From Maridesulfovibrio sp. (GTDB lineage Bacteria; Desulfobacterota; Desulfovibrionia; Desulfovibrionales; Desulfovibrionaceae): DNA of 64,000 bases. The position numbers were made by a program, and so were the translations under genes. Where the stretch lies: assembly GCF_963667685.1 (NCBI RefSeq), contig NZ_OY763930.1, positions 403,001 through 467,000 on the forward strand, written 5' to 3'. Under the pieces are notes generated by a model, which made no database searches, had not been told where the DNA came from, and worked only from the letters and a program-made list of their open reading frames with translations. Positions 36,515 through 45,011 of this stretch are shown here, one piece after another (position 1 is the stretch's first letter; the number at the start of each line of letters is the position of its first letter).

Positions 36515-36690
36515 CACCTGAAAGGCCTTCAGCAACCATGCCGGGGGCCTTTAACCCTTTTTGCCAAGGCTTCGTCATCTTTTTCTTCAAAGACAATCTT
36601 AGTGCGCTATATGCGAATCTTACAAAACGTCTTTGAAAGAGATTGGATGGGGCTGGGGAAGGGAAACCAATTCATAAAACGCGAAGCGTA
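36515..36690. repeat. Degenerate intergenic repeat before lipB, with terminator-like hairpin
   Basis: Dispersed family member. It contains the hairpin AAAGGCC/GGCCTTT (36520-36553), GGCTTCGTC, AAACGTCTTTGAAAG, GATGGGGCTGGGGAAGGG and GCGAAGCG. It may end the Rsm22 transcript and holds no gene. Confidence 0.55.
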
Positions 36691-36702
36691 TCTAATAACC
36701 TT

Positions 36703-37347
36703 ATGGAATTTATAGATCTGGGATTAATTTCCCATCAGGAAGCAGAAAAGATTCAGTTGGAAAGATTGGGCCAGGTCATGGAAGGCACAGCGGGAGATGC
36801 TTTGTTTCTTTTGGAGCATCCTCCCGTCGTTACTTTGGGCCGCCAGGGCGGATTGGAAAACCTGCTGATCAGCAAGGAAGCTTTGAAAGCCATGGGTGCT
36901 GAAGTGGTGCAGACCGCCCGAGGCGGAAATATTACCTGCCATTACCCCGGACAGTTGGTGGTTTACCCGGTCATGCGTATTGAAAAAAGGCGCGGCGGCA
37001 TCAAGAAATTTTTCCACGACATGGAAGAAACAGCTATCCGAACCGCTGCCCGGTTCGGCGTTGATGCAGCAAGAAGCGAAGGCCGCCCCGGTGTATGGGT
37101 AGGCCCGGGCAAGCTATGCTCCATTGGAATCGGTGTCAAAAAGTGGATCACCTACCACGGCTTGTCATTCAACGTTTCCACTGACATGAAACTATTCGAC
37201 GCCATAACCCTCTGCGGTCTGCATGGCGCGCACCCCACCTCCCTTTCACGGGAAGCTGGCAAAGAAATTTCTACCGAGGAAGTAAAAAATGTCTTCAGAA
37301 AAGAATTCGGAAAAGTTTTTGCGGATACCACCGTGGCTGCGGGTTAA
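36703..37347 (+). CDS. lipB: Lipoyl(octanoyl) transferase LipB
   Basis: A 214-residue enzyme that moves the octanoyl group from acyl carrier protein to lipoyl-domain proteins, the first step of lipoate synthesis. Seen: EHPPVVTLGRQGG near residue 36-48, the ARGGNITCHYPGQLV motif near 69-83 with the conserved His, and GVWVGPGKLCSIGIGVKKW near 130-148, in which the catalytic Cys and Lys lie in a family-typical position. ATG 36703 is chosen because it starts the conserved sequence; no clear ribosome site is visible. It overlaps lipA by 59 nt. Confidence 0.94.
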   Translation: MEFIDLGLISHQEAEKIQLERLGQVMEGTAGDALFLLEHPPVVTLGRQGGLENLLISKEALKAMGAEVVQTARGGNITCHYPGQLVVYPVMRIEKRRGGIKKFFHDMEETAIRTAARFGVDAARSEGRPGVWVGPGKLCSIGIGVKKWITYHGLSFNVSTDMKLFDAITLCGLHGAHPTSLSREAGKEISTEEVKNVFRKEFGKVFADTTVAAG

Positions 37348-38164
37348 ACTGCCCACCGGACGCACTTTCAACGATACCGGCAAAATGCTGGAAGATCTTA
37401 ATCTCAATACAGTCTGCCAGTCCGCCAAGTGCCCCAACTGCTGGGACTGTTTTTCGCGCAAGGTGGCCACCTTCCTGATCATGGGCCGCAACTGCACCCG
37501 CAACTGTGCTTTCTGCAATATCGCCCCCGGACGCATCGATCCTCTTGATGCGGACGAGCCGCGCCGGGTGGCCGAGGCCGTAAAGCGACTGGAACTCAAA
37601 TATGCCGTAGTTACCTCCGTCACCCGCGACGATCTTCCTGACGGCGGTGCTGCCCATTTTGCCGAGACAATCGAACGCATACGCGCTGAACTTCCGGAAT
37701 GTAAAGTGGAAGTGCTCATCCCCGATTTCAAAGGCAATCTGGAAGCGCTGAAAACCGTCATTGCCGCCAAGCCGGATGTTATTAACCACAACGTGGAAAC
37801 ACCGCCCGCTCTTTATTCTGAAATCCGCCCGCAGGCTGATTATCAGCAGAGCCTCGAGCTGATCGAAAGAGTCAAACAATTCAGCGATATTCACGCAAAA
37901 TCAGGCCTCATGGTCGGCCTCGGTGAAACAGACGAACAGGTCCGGCAGGTTATTGACGACCTCGCGGCCATTAATTGTGACATCATCACTATAGGCCAGT
38001 ACATGCGCCCCTCAAAAGCGCACCCTGCCGTCAAACGCTACGTCGAACCTTCAGTCTTTGATGAATACGCAGACTACGGCAAAAGACTCGGTGTTCCGCA
38101 TATGTTCTGCGCGCCACTGGTCCGCTCCAGCTTTAACGCTGCTGAGGCTTTTGATAGACTTTAA
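37289..38164 (+). CDS. lipA: Lipoyl synthase LipA (radical SAM)
   Basis: A 291-residue radical SAM enzyme that inserts two sulfur atoms into octanoyl chains. Both clusters are present: the auxiliary cluster CQSAKCPNCWDC (CX4CX5C, residues 46-57) and the radical SAM cluster NCTRNCAFC (CX3CX2C, near 71-79). The auxiliary cluster's fourth ligand Ser lies in RSSFNAAEAF at the C-terminus. The length matches the family (about 300). The start ATG 37289 lies 59 nt inside lipB, a different frame, so the two are coupled. A strong terminator follows. Confidence 0.95.
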   Translation: MSSEKNSEKFLRIPPWLRVKLPTGRTFNDTGKMLEDLNLNTVCQSAKCPNCWDCFSRKVATFLIMGRNCTRNCAFCNIAPGRIDPLDADEPRRVAEAVKRLELKYAVVTSVTRDDLPDGGAAHFAETIERIRAELPECKVEVLIPDFKGNLEALKTVIAAKPDVINHNVETPPALYSEIRPQADYQQSLELIERVKQFSDIHAKSGLMVGLGETDEQVRQVIDDLAAINCDIITIGQYMRPSKAHPAVKRYVEPSVFDEYADYGKRLGVPHMFCAPLVRSSFNAAEAFDRL

Positions 38165-38187
38165 AATACTGATTAACAACAATTCGT

Positions 38188-38224
38188 AAAAAAGGAACTT
38201 CCGATACGGAAGTTCCTTTTTTTT
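38188..38224 (+). terminator. Terminator of the lipB-lipA operon
   Basis: AAGGAACTTCCG with CGGAAGTTCCTT around a 4-nt loop, then a run of T. Both flanks are A/T rich. Confidence 0.93.
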
Positions 38225-38241
38225 ATGTTTTTGCGATACAT

Positions 38242-38271
38242 AAAAAAACTCCCCTGCCCAAGTCAGGGGAG
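38242..38271 (-). terminator. Terminator of the DUF4198 gene
   Basis: Minus strand CTCCCCTG and CAGGGGAG (8 bp, 7-nt loop) followed by seven T (38248-38242), 33 nt after the stop. Confidence 0.9.
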
Positions 38272-38304
38272 CAAATAAATCAAACTTTCATCCAGTCCAC
38301 AACC

Positions 38305-39024
38305 CTACTTACCGGTCCTGAAGCTCAATGAGAAGGCATACCAAACACGGCGGATATCGTCGATGCGTTTTTCATATTTCCCGATGATCACCTGCCGCCC
38401 TGCAGGGCCGATCTTCACATTAACAGGTTTGGATTCTTTGAGTGATACCAGCTCAGGGTGCTCAATATTTCGGTCTGAACTAACGGAAATGCGCGCGCCA
38501 GCGGCCGGCATGGGCATTCCTTCGAAATACATCATAACCGGGAGGGAATCTCCCTCCTTAAGCTTGGTTGGATCTTTGAGAGGCACTATCTCAGCCCGTT
38601 GGCCTATGGGTTTATCCATACCGTGTGTCCACTTGATAATGGTTTTAGAAAGCTTGTATGACCGGCCTTCATCGATAACCTTTCCGCAGACATGTCTTGG
38701 AAGATCAAAATTCTCCCATCCAGCTTCTTCAGTATGATACCAGTACCTGTTGTCAAACTCGACGGTCAGCATGGTGTAATCATCATCCAGCCATGCAAAA
38801 GCTCCACCTTTGTTATACACAGGTTCAAGACTGGTCTTCCAATTGTTCTCGCTGATACCGGTCATTGCAGTGATGCGGCTGAGAGGATAGGGATCTGTTG
38901 CACCCGGATGGCCATACATAAGAAAGACCTTGCGGCCCTTATTTTCCAACCACATATCATGGGCTGAGCAGATAGAGGCGAAAGCCATGACCAATACCAT
39001 TGCTAAAACGGTTTTCTTCATCAT
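38305..39024 (-). CDS. Exported DUF4198-family protein, probably iron-regulated
   Basis: A 239-residue periplasmic protein. A signal peptide (hydrophobic core VLAMVLVMAFASICSA) is followed at once by HDMWLE, the conserved start of mature DUF4198 domains whose N-terminal His can bind metal. Later segments include YGHPGATDPYP and GMDKPIGQRAEIVPL. The family is linked to transition-metal uptake, for example as NikK-like partners of Ni/Co or iron systems; this role is inferred. ATG 39024 has GAGG 6 nt upstream. A Fur-box-like palindrome lies between its promoter and ribosome site. No transporter gene is adjacent. Confidence 0.8.
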   Translation of the reverse strand: MMKKTVLAMVLVMAFASICSAHDMWLENKGRKVFLMYGHPGATDPYPLSRITAMTGISENNWKTSLEPVYNKGGAFAWLDDDYTMLTVEFDNRYWYHTEEAGWENFDLPRHVCGKVIDEGRSYKLSKTIIKWTHGMDKPIGQRAEIVPLKDPTKLKEGDSLPVMMYFEGMPMPAAGARISVSSDRNIEHPELVSLKESKPVNVKIGPAGRQVIIGKYEKRIDDIRRVWYAFSLSFRTGK

Positions 39025-39044
39025 AATTGTCCTCATTTTTTATT

Positions 39045-39063
39045 GAAAACGACTGTCATTTTC
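39045..39063 (-). promoter_or_regulatory. Fur-box-like operator upstream of the DUF4198 gene
   Basis: GAAAATGACAGTCGTTTTC on the minus strand matches 14 of 19 positions of the E. coli Fur box and is itself a near-perfect palindrome with one mismatch. It lies 12 nt downstream of the -10 element and would block transcription when iron is plentiful. Confidence 0.6.
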
Positions 39064-39074
39064 ATTTAAAGGTT

Positions 39075-39103
39075 TGATTACAAACCACCTGCGAGATTGT
39101 CAA
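39075..39103 (-). promoter_or_regulatory. Sigma-70 promoter of the DUF4198 gene
   Basis: TTGACA (39103-39098), 17-nt spacer, TAATCA (39080-39075). The -35 is perfect and the -10 is weak. The rest of the 342-nt gap to 39366 holds a CTGAATATA/TATATTCAG hairpin (39173-39202) and the plus-strand operon's upstream region; no gene is seen. Confidence 0.55.
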
Positions 39104-39366
39104 CGATCATAAGAATAAAATTATGATTTTTCTGGCAGAATTATATATTCCGTGATCCCTGCCTTTTACCCAGCTGAATATAAGGCGTCACGACTATATT
39201 CAGCCTTCAGGGGTTAAAAAAGCTCTCTTGACCTTTACGATTTATTATTGCAGAGCTTTGCAAGGGTCGGATTTGGTAATTTTATGGTCATAATATATAT
39301 AATCTATATGAATCCGTCCGAATCCCGCCTTAGCAACGTGATTCTACAGGAAAATGGAGGATTACA

Positions 39367-39900
39367 ATGCGCCTTAGATATTATTTAATCACGATACTGC
39401 TTTGTCTAATGGCAAGTCCGCCAAGCATTGCAGCGGCCAAAGATCAAACTGAAAATAACTCCGAGCACCAAAAGTATATTGTTGCCGGTTATATCGAGAA
39501 CGTTTCCATTAAAATTTGGGACCGCGAAACCCCGATTACGATTGAAGCCAAGATGGATACCGGAGCGGACAGCTCTTCCCTGCATGCCACAGATATTACG
39601 ATTGACAAAAACAATAAAACAACTTCATTCACCATAACCGACCAGCACGGCAAGAGCCAACGCATTACCTGCCCATATGCCAGAATAGTGCGCATAAAAA
39701 AAAGGCCGTCCGGTTACCAGCGAAGGCCTGTAATACCGGTACAGCTTCATATTGGAGCAAAAGAATTTGATGCCCTGGTAAACCTCACCGACCGCAGCCA
39801 TTTTTCATACAAAATGCTGGTCGGCAGGAAAGAATTACGTCACGGCATACTTATTGATTCCTCGCGCCACCATCGCCTGAGCCGTCCAGAAGCACAGTAA
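39367..39900 (+). CDS. Exported retropepsin-like aspartic protease (RimK-associated zinc-protease family)
   Basis: A 177-residue secreted protein. A signal peptide (hydrophobic core YLITILLCLMASPPSIAA) precedes a retropepsin fold with the active-site motif AKMDTGADSSSLHA near residue 59 and a MLVGRKEL strand near 157 that matches the flap side. Active retropepsins are dimers, each giving one Asp. Database names call the family ATP-dependent zinc protease, which is a misnomer because no ATP-binding motif is seen. It is first in an operon of four, together with a 7TM protein and an ATP-grasp ligase, a neighbourhood predicted to modify or process peptides in the envelope. Confidence 0.85.
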   Translation: MRLRYYLITILLCLMASPPSIAAAKDQTENNSEHQKYIVAGYIENVSIKIWDRETPITIEAKMDTGADSSSLHATDITIDKNNKTTSFTITDQHGKSQRITCPYARIVRIKKRPSGYQRRPVIPVQLHIGAKEFDALVNLTDRSHFSYKMLVGRKELRHGILIDSSRHHRLSRPEAQ

Positions 39901-39931
39901 ATTCACTGTTCTTTATTTCGGAGTTTCCGCC

Positions 39932-41497
39932 ATGAATTCTATACAGCTTAAAATACTTGTCGCACTGCTGCTTACCGCAGGGCTGGGATTATTCAGCTAC
40001 AAAGCTTTTGTGCTGGGTTTCCCCCTCACACCTGAGGAACATACCAAAATCTGGAACGTGGAAGCACACGTCTCCTATGAAGCAAAGGGCGCACCGGTTA
40101 AGGTAACCCTTCAAACCCTGAACAGACTGCCACAATACACGGTTACTGACGAATATTACATTGCGGATGATTACGGTCTTCTGCATGTTTTGCAATCTGC
40201 TGACGGCACACCGCAAAAGAGCAGGACTCCAGATAATGTCGCCGCAACTTGGTCCAAGCGATCCGCCAAAGGAAAGCAGGACCTTTTCTATTCCGCCCGG
40301 TTGCGCCCCAACAACAACAAGAGAGAGGAAACCTGGGTCCACCCCGCAGAAATTCCCAAATTGATAGACCCCAAATTCACTGAGGCTGAACAGCTGGCAG
40401 CAAACTCGCTTATTAACCTAGTGGGCAGTGAATCCGCTGACATTGAAACTTTCGTCCCACAGCTTATGAACCGGCTCATGGAACCTTCTACAGGTACGGA
40501 TGCCGCATATCTGCTCCGCGATAATAAAAATGTTCTGGGCGCGGTCAACATGGCCGTCCGACTGCTGCACTTTTCCGGTATTCCGGCCCAGTCCGTACAT
40601 GGAATAACCCTGTCCACTTCAAACAGTGCAGAAATCAAACACTGGCTGGAGTTATATCACAACGAAAAATGGCACATGTTTGATGTAACCACAGGTACTT
40701 TCGGGACTCCGGTCGACTTTGTTGCATGGTGGCGCGGAAACGCGCCTCTGGCCACTGTCAGTGGCGGGAGCAACCTGAATGTGACTCTATCAGTCGTTCC
40801 GGCTACAGTCCGGGCCATGGGTAATGTTGTTGACCGACTGAAAGTAACAGCCCCGGCCATTCTGGAATTTTCCCTGTTTAATCTTCCGGTACAGGCACAG
40901 GCCACCTACCGGATAATCCTGCTTATTCCCATCGGCGTATTGCTGCTTGTTTTTTTGCGCAACGTAATCGGCATCACCACTTTCGGTACATTTATGCCCG
41001 TGCTGATAGCCCTTTCTTTCCGCGAAACACAATTACTCTGGGGTCTTTGCCTGTTTTCAATTGTAATAATCCTCGGACTGGCTGTGCGACTTTACCTTGA
41101 GCATCTGAAATTATTGCTGGTTCCAAGGCTGGCATGTGTGCTTATTGTAGTGGTTTTACTCATGGCCGGCATCAGTATCATCAGCTTCAAACTGGGATTC
41201 CCACGCGGTGTCTCAGTAAGTCTGTTCCCCATGGTCATATTAAGTATGACCATTGAACGGATATCGGTAATGTGGGATGAGCTTGGCGCCGGAAAAGCCA
41301 TTCAACAGATTATCGGCTCCATGGCCGTAGCAGTACTTGCCTACATAGCCATGAGTAACCTGCTTATCGAACACCTCATTTTTGTATTCCCGGAACTGTT
41401 CCTCGTATTACTTGGCCTGACCTTGATGATCGGGCGATACACCGGATTCCGTCTGCTTGATTTGATGCGTTTCCGCGCATTCCTCAAGGAGAGTTAG
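39932..41497 (+). CDS. Inactive transglutaminase-like domain fused to seven transmembrane helices (UUP1-7TM)
   Basis: A 521-residue inner-membrane protein. An N-terminal helix (residues 5-24) leads to a periplasmic region. It contains a transglutaminase-like fold (residues 165-270: VRLLHFSGIPAQSVHGI, HWLELYHNEKWHMFDVTTG). The usual catalytic Cys position holds no Cys, as in the inactive class. From about 325 to 515 seven hydrophobic helices follow. Comparative studies described this pairing with ATP-grasp and retropepsin genes as a conserved system. The molecular role is unproven. It starts 31 nt after the retropepsin stop and is followed by the ATP-grasp gene after 1 nt. Confidence 0.84.
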   Translation: MNSIQLKILVALLLTAGLGLFSYKAFVLGFPLTPEEHTKIWNVEAHVSYEAKGAPVKVTLQTLNRLPQYTVTDEYYIADDYGLLHVLQSADGTPQKSRTPDNVAATWSKRSAKGKQDLFYSARLRPNNNKREETWVHPAEIPKLIDPKFTEAEQLAANSLINLVGSESADIETFVPQLMNRLMEPSTGTDAAYLLRDNKNVLGAVNMAVRLLHFSGIPAQSVHGITLSTSNSAEIKHWLELYHNEKWHMFDVTTGTFGTPVDFVAWWRGNAPLATVSGGSNLNVTLSVVPATVRAMGNVVDRLKVTAPAILEFSLFNLPVQAQATYRIILLIPIGVLLLVFLRNVIGITTFGTFMPVLIALSFRETQLLWGLCLFSIVIILGLAVRLYLEHLKLLLVPRLACVLIVVVLLMAGISIISFKLGFPRGVSVSLFPMVILSMTIERISVMWDELGAGKAIQQIIGSMAVAVLAYIAMSNLLIEHLIFVFPELFLVLLGLTLMIGRYTGFRLLDLMRFRAFLKES

Positions 41498-41498
41498 G

Positions 41499-42437
41499 AT
41501 GAAGTGGTTCGGCAAACTCAAAGAATTCGGAGTCATGGGACTCAATGCCCGCAATGGGTCTTATGTACTGCCAAACAATCCGCGTAAGCTCTATCCTTTG
41601 GTGGATGATAAAATCACAACCAAAAAGCTGACCCAGTCGGCCGGATTAAATGTTCCGGAGCTATACGGGGTTTTTCAAGCCCAGCATGAACTCAAGAAAC
41701 TTCCCGCCCTGCTTCAGAAACATGATTCATTCGTGGTTAAGCCTGCGCGCGGCGCAGGGGGTAATGGAATTTTAGTCATTACCGGCAAGCTGGGTCCTCG
41801 TTTCCGTAAGCCGGATGATTCGCTGGTTGCCGAAGACGCAATATCCTTTCACATTTCAAACATCCTCAGCGGCATGTACAGCCTTGGCGGTATGCCGGAT
41901 AAGGCCATGGTTGAATATTGTGTACAGTTTGCTCCGATATTTAAAGACATCGCCTATCAGGGAGTACCGGACATACGAATTATCGTTTACAAGGGCATCC
42001 CGGTCATGGCAATGCTCCGGCTGCCTACTCGTGAGTCGGACGGCAAAGCCAATCTTCATCAGGGGGCTATGGGATGTGGAATAGACATGCGGAGCGGTGC
42101 TACCACTAGCGCAGTTTGGAAAAATGATAACTGTACGCATCACCCGGACACCCTGCACCCGGTTGCAGGCGTTGCCATCCCGGACTGGCCGGAACTGCTT
42201 AAGCAGGCGGCACTGGGCTACAGTGTTACCGGCCTGGGATATCTGGGTGTCGACATTGTGCTCGATAAAAATATGGGACCGCTGATACTTGAACTTAATG
42301 CCCGTCCCGGACTTGCAATTCAAGTTGCCAACAGGTGCGGACTGAAGCACAGACTGGATAAGGTTGATGAAATATACCAATCACTGCACACAGAAGAACA
42401 ACGGATTCAATATGCTATGGACAATTTCGGATCATAA
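41499..42437 (+). CDS. RimK-like ATP-grasp ligase (alpha-L-glutamate ligase-like)
   Basis: A 312-residue cytosolic ATP-grasp enzyme. The ATP-binding region is seen in DSFVVKPARGAGGNGILVI (near residue 75), with the catalytic acidic tail in LELNARPGLAIQ near 267. Such enzymes join an amino acid to a carboxylate through an acyl phosphate. Its partner operon (retropepsin, 7TM protein) suggests modification of a peptide or protein. The substrate is unknown. The ribosome site GGAGAG precedes ATG 41499. The next gene starts inside its last 26 nt, so the two are coupled. Confidence 0.87.
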   Translation: MKWFGKLKEFGVMGLNARNGSYVLPNNPRKLYPLVDDKITTKKLTQSAGLNVPELYGVFQAQHELKKLPALLQKHDSFVVKPARGAGGNGILVITGKLGPRFRKPDDSLVAEDAISFHISNILSGMYSLGGMPDKAMVEYCVQFAPIFKDIAYQGVPDIRIIVYKGIPVMAMLRLPTRESDGKANLHQGAMGCGIDMRSGATTSAVWKNDNCTHHPDTLHPVAGVAIPDWPELLKQAALGYSVTGLGYLGVDIVLDKNMGPLILELNARPGLAIQVANRCGLKHRLDKVDEIYQSLHTEEQRIQYAMDNFGS

Positions 42438-43245
42438 ACTGCGCCCATTGCTGCCTATACTCATACTTACCATCTGCTTTTCCATGCTGGCGGGATGCAA
42501 GAAGCAGCCAAAACTTGTTATAACCCCGCCCCCACCACTCCCGGTTGAAATTGTCCGGGAAAAGGCTCCGCTCGGCAGGAAAGAGATCCATATGGATATA
42601 AAATTGACTCGCCTTCCGGATCAGCGCAAAGTTCGTAAAGTTAGATCCCAAAGCATGCCGACAGGGACCCGTATATCTTATCCGACTGGTGCGGATATCC
42701 TGCGTTTCCTGCAATATGACGAAGAAATAATCACTCTGCCTAAAATGCAGAGTACAATGGATTTCAATATCCTGCTGCTGACACGGGACCAGAATCCCCC
42801 GCTGACCGTTAGCGGTTACTCCAACGTAACATATGAATTGATGGAATCTTCCCTCCCCGGTGGGGCCATCCTGCTTGATTCATTCTACGGGACGTTGAAC
42901 GATGACCAGACGCTTTCCAAAACTGTGCTGCTGCCTACTGACAGAAAAGATGTTTTTAAAAAAGTACAAGCGGAAATCAGTCCTAAAAACCTGAAGTTCA
43001 AAAAGGTAATCAGGACCAATGTCATCCCGGGTACGGAACACAATTATGTAATCAAATTTTTGGGCAAAAAAGGGATGACAATCCTATTTGAAATCCGCCA
43101 TTTAAAAGGTGGCAGCCGTCCAAAAGTAATTCACAGGCAGACTGTTGAAATACCACTTGGCACTCCGTTGATCGAGATAAACGGGCACAAATTTAAGATC
43201 CACACCGCCACTACGGAATTTATCGATATAGAAAGACTTAGCTGA
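42412..43245 (+). CDS. Lipoprotein of unknown function in the ATP-grasp operon
   Basis: A 277-residue secreted protein. The signal peptide has hydrophobic core LPILILTICFSML and lipobox LAGC near residue 28. A Pro-rich linker (TPPPPLPVE) follows, then a beta-rich domain of about 230 residues (for example GATYEL-like and GHKFKIHTATTEF strands near the end). No known domain is recognised. ATG 42412 lies 26 nt inside the ligase gene; a longer frame starts at 42364 but lacks the signal peptide at its N-terminus. Being fourth in the operon it is likely to act with the membrane protein. It converges on recJ. Confidence 0.68.
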   Translation: MLWTISDHKLRPLLPILILTICFSMLAGCKKQPKLVITPPPPLPVEIVREKAPLGRKEIHMDIKLTRLPDQRKVRKVRSQSMPTGTRISYPTGADILRFLQYDEEIITLPKMQSTMDFNILLLTRDQNPPLTVSGYSNVTYELMESSLPGGAILLDSFYGTLNDDQTLSKTVLLPTDRKDVFKKVQAEISPKNLKFKKVIRTNVIPGTEHNYVIKFLGKKGMTILFEIRHLKGGSRPKVIHRQTVEIPLGTPLIEINGHKFKIHTATTEFIDIERLS

Positions 43246-43255
43246 CCACCTGTGA

Positions 43256-44989
43256 TCACTGTCTTTTTCGAGTATAATCACGGATGGTAAGTTCAATGGT
43301 CGGGATACCGTTGAACTTATCAATCTTCGGCGAAAAGGCGAACCGCATAGTGGCTCCGATGAGCTCGGAACCGAGTTCGTCAGCCATACGCCATGCCTTG
43401 GCTGGCATCTTACGGGTCTTGTCCTTGTTGGTGAGAGTCAGCTTTACATGCTCCTTGCCCATGGGTCTGCGCTCCATCACTTCAACCGGTGGGGTGATAA
43501 AAACAGGTTCCGGATTCCCCATGCCGAAGGGCTGCATAAGCTCCAGCTCCTTGAGCAACACGTAGTCGATGTCTTCCAGAGGAAGCTCACGGTCGACCTT
43601 AAGCGAGGCTTTAAGAGGCTTCTTGCCGATCTTGTCGATCACGGCCTGATCAAAACGTTCACGAAATTCAGAAAGATGCTCTGCTTTGAATGACATACCG
43701 GCTGCCAGTTTGTGCCCACCGAAATTTAAAAACAACTCAGACATTGTGGTCAAACCTTCATGGATGTGAAACTCCTTGATGGAACGAGCCGACCCTTTGA
43801 CAATTCCCCCATCTTCACAAAGCATAACCGTGGGACAATAAAATCTTTCAACTACGCGCGAAGCTACAATACCGATAATTCCCGGATGCCAGTCCTTGGA
43901 AAAAAGCACCAGCCCGGCACGGCTGTCACGTTTGATATGCTCTTCGGCCTGAGCGAGGGCTTCCTGTAAAATCCGGTCTTCCTCTGCTCTACGTTCAGAG
44001 TTCAGTTCATCAAGTACCTTTGCGATGGGCCTTGCTGTTTCCATATCTTCAGCCATCAGCAACTGGAGTGCCCGCCCCGGATCACCCATACGGCCTGAGG
44101 CATTGATACGTGGGGCAAGTCCGAACCCGACCTGCCCAGCACCTATGGCCGCAAACATATCATATCCACTGGCAACCTTTAGCGCAGCCAGACCGGGACG
44201 CTTTGCTTCCTTAAGAAGCAAAAGACCGTTCTTGACCAGAATACGGTTCGGGCCTTGAAGTTCAACAACATCGGCAATGGTCCCGAGAGCTACGAGATCA
44301 AGATAGGCACGCACGTCAACCAGCTCACCGGGCAGCAATCTGTTGACCTGTGCCATGAGCATGAAAGCAACACCGACACCTGCCAGAGTGGCGCATTGGC
44401 AATCTTCAAAAGTTTGGCCATTGTATTCGGTAAGACGCGGATTGCAGATAGCTGCGGCCGGGGGAAGTTCTTCGCCGGGTAAATGATGGTCGGAAACGAC
44501 AACAGTCAGGCCAAGTTCATTGGCCGCCGCAATTTCCGCATTGTTGGTAATGCCGCAATCAACTGTCAGGAGCATTTCAATGCCCTGTTCATGCAGTTTC
44601 CTAATACCCGCAACATTCAGGCCATAGCCTTCTTCAAGACGGTTGGGCAGATAATGCTCGCATTCATATCCTCTATCGGCGAGCAAAGATTTCACAACGG
44701 CTGTGGAAGTGACTCCGTCAACATCATAGTCGCCCCAAACCGCCATTTTCTTACCTTGGCTAAGTCCATCTGCCAAAACCTGTGCTGCAAGCTCAAGGCC
44801 TGGAATCTCCGTCGGATTACATAGGTTACGCAATCCGGGCGAAAGGAAAAGATCCATATCGGCACGGCTTTGAAAGCCTCTATGCCACAATATTTCAGCA
44901 AGCAATTCAGTTATGCCTAATTCAGACGCAATAGCAGGCAGGGAAGAAGGCAAATCTTCTTCGCTTCTCATCTTCCAGATTTTGGGCAA
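43256..44989 (-). CDS. recJ: Single-stranded-DNA-specific exonuclease RecJ
   Basis: A 577-residue DHH-family 5'-3' exonuclease for recombination and mismatch repair. Motifs in order: WGDYDVDGVTST near residue 85 (I), LTVDCGIT near 142 (II), VVSDHHLPG near 164 (III, DHH) and the DHHA1-domain motif FGGHKLAAGMS near 431, with an OB-like C-terminal domain. The length agrees with E. coli RecJ (577). The start is uncertain. TTG 44989 has GGAG 6 nt upstream and fits the family N-terminus; a TTG at 45028 overlapping the TPR gene's end is possible. It is last in the yicC-remA-gmk-pyrF-TPR run. Confidence 0.93.
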   Translation of the reverse strand: MPKIWKMRSEEDLPSSLPAIASELGITELLAEILWHRGFQSRADMDLFLSPGLRNLCNPTEIPGLELAAQVLADGLSQGKKMAVWGDYDVDGVTSTAVVKSLLADRGYECEHYLPNRLEEGYGLNVAGIRKLHEQGIEMLLTVDCGITNNAEIAAANELGLTVVVSDHHLPGEELPPAAAICNPRLTEYNGQTFEDCQCATLAGVGVAFMLMAQVNRLLPGELVDVRAYLDLVALGTIADVVELQGPNRILVKNGLLLLKEAKRPGLAALKVASGYDMFAAIGAGQVGFGLAPRINASGRMGDPGRALQLLMAEDMETARPIAKVLDELNSERRAEEDRILQEALAQAEEHIKRDSRAGLVLFSKDWHPGIIGIVASRVVERFYCPTVMLCEDGGIVKGSARSIKEFHIHEGLTTMSELFLNFGGHKLAAGMSFKAEHLSEFRERFDQAVIDKIGKKPLKASLKVDRELPLEDIDYVLLKELELMQPFGMGNPEPVFITPPVEVMERRPMGKEHVKLTLTNKDKTRKMPAKAWRMADELGSELIGATMRFAFSPKIDKFNGIPTIELTIRDYTRKRQ

Positions 44990-45011
44990 AAGAGTCTCCG
45001 TGTTTTCCAGA

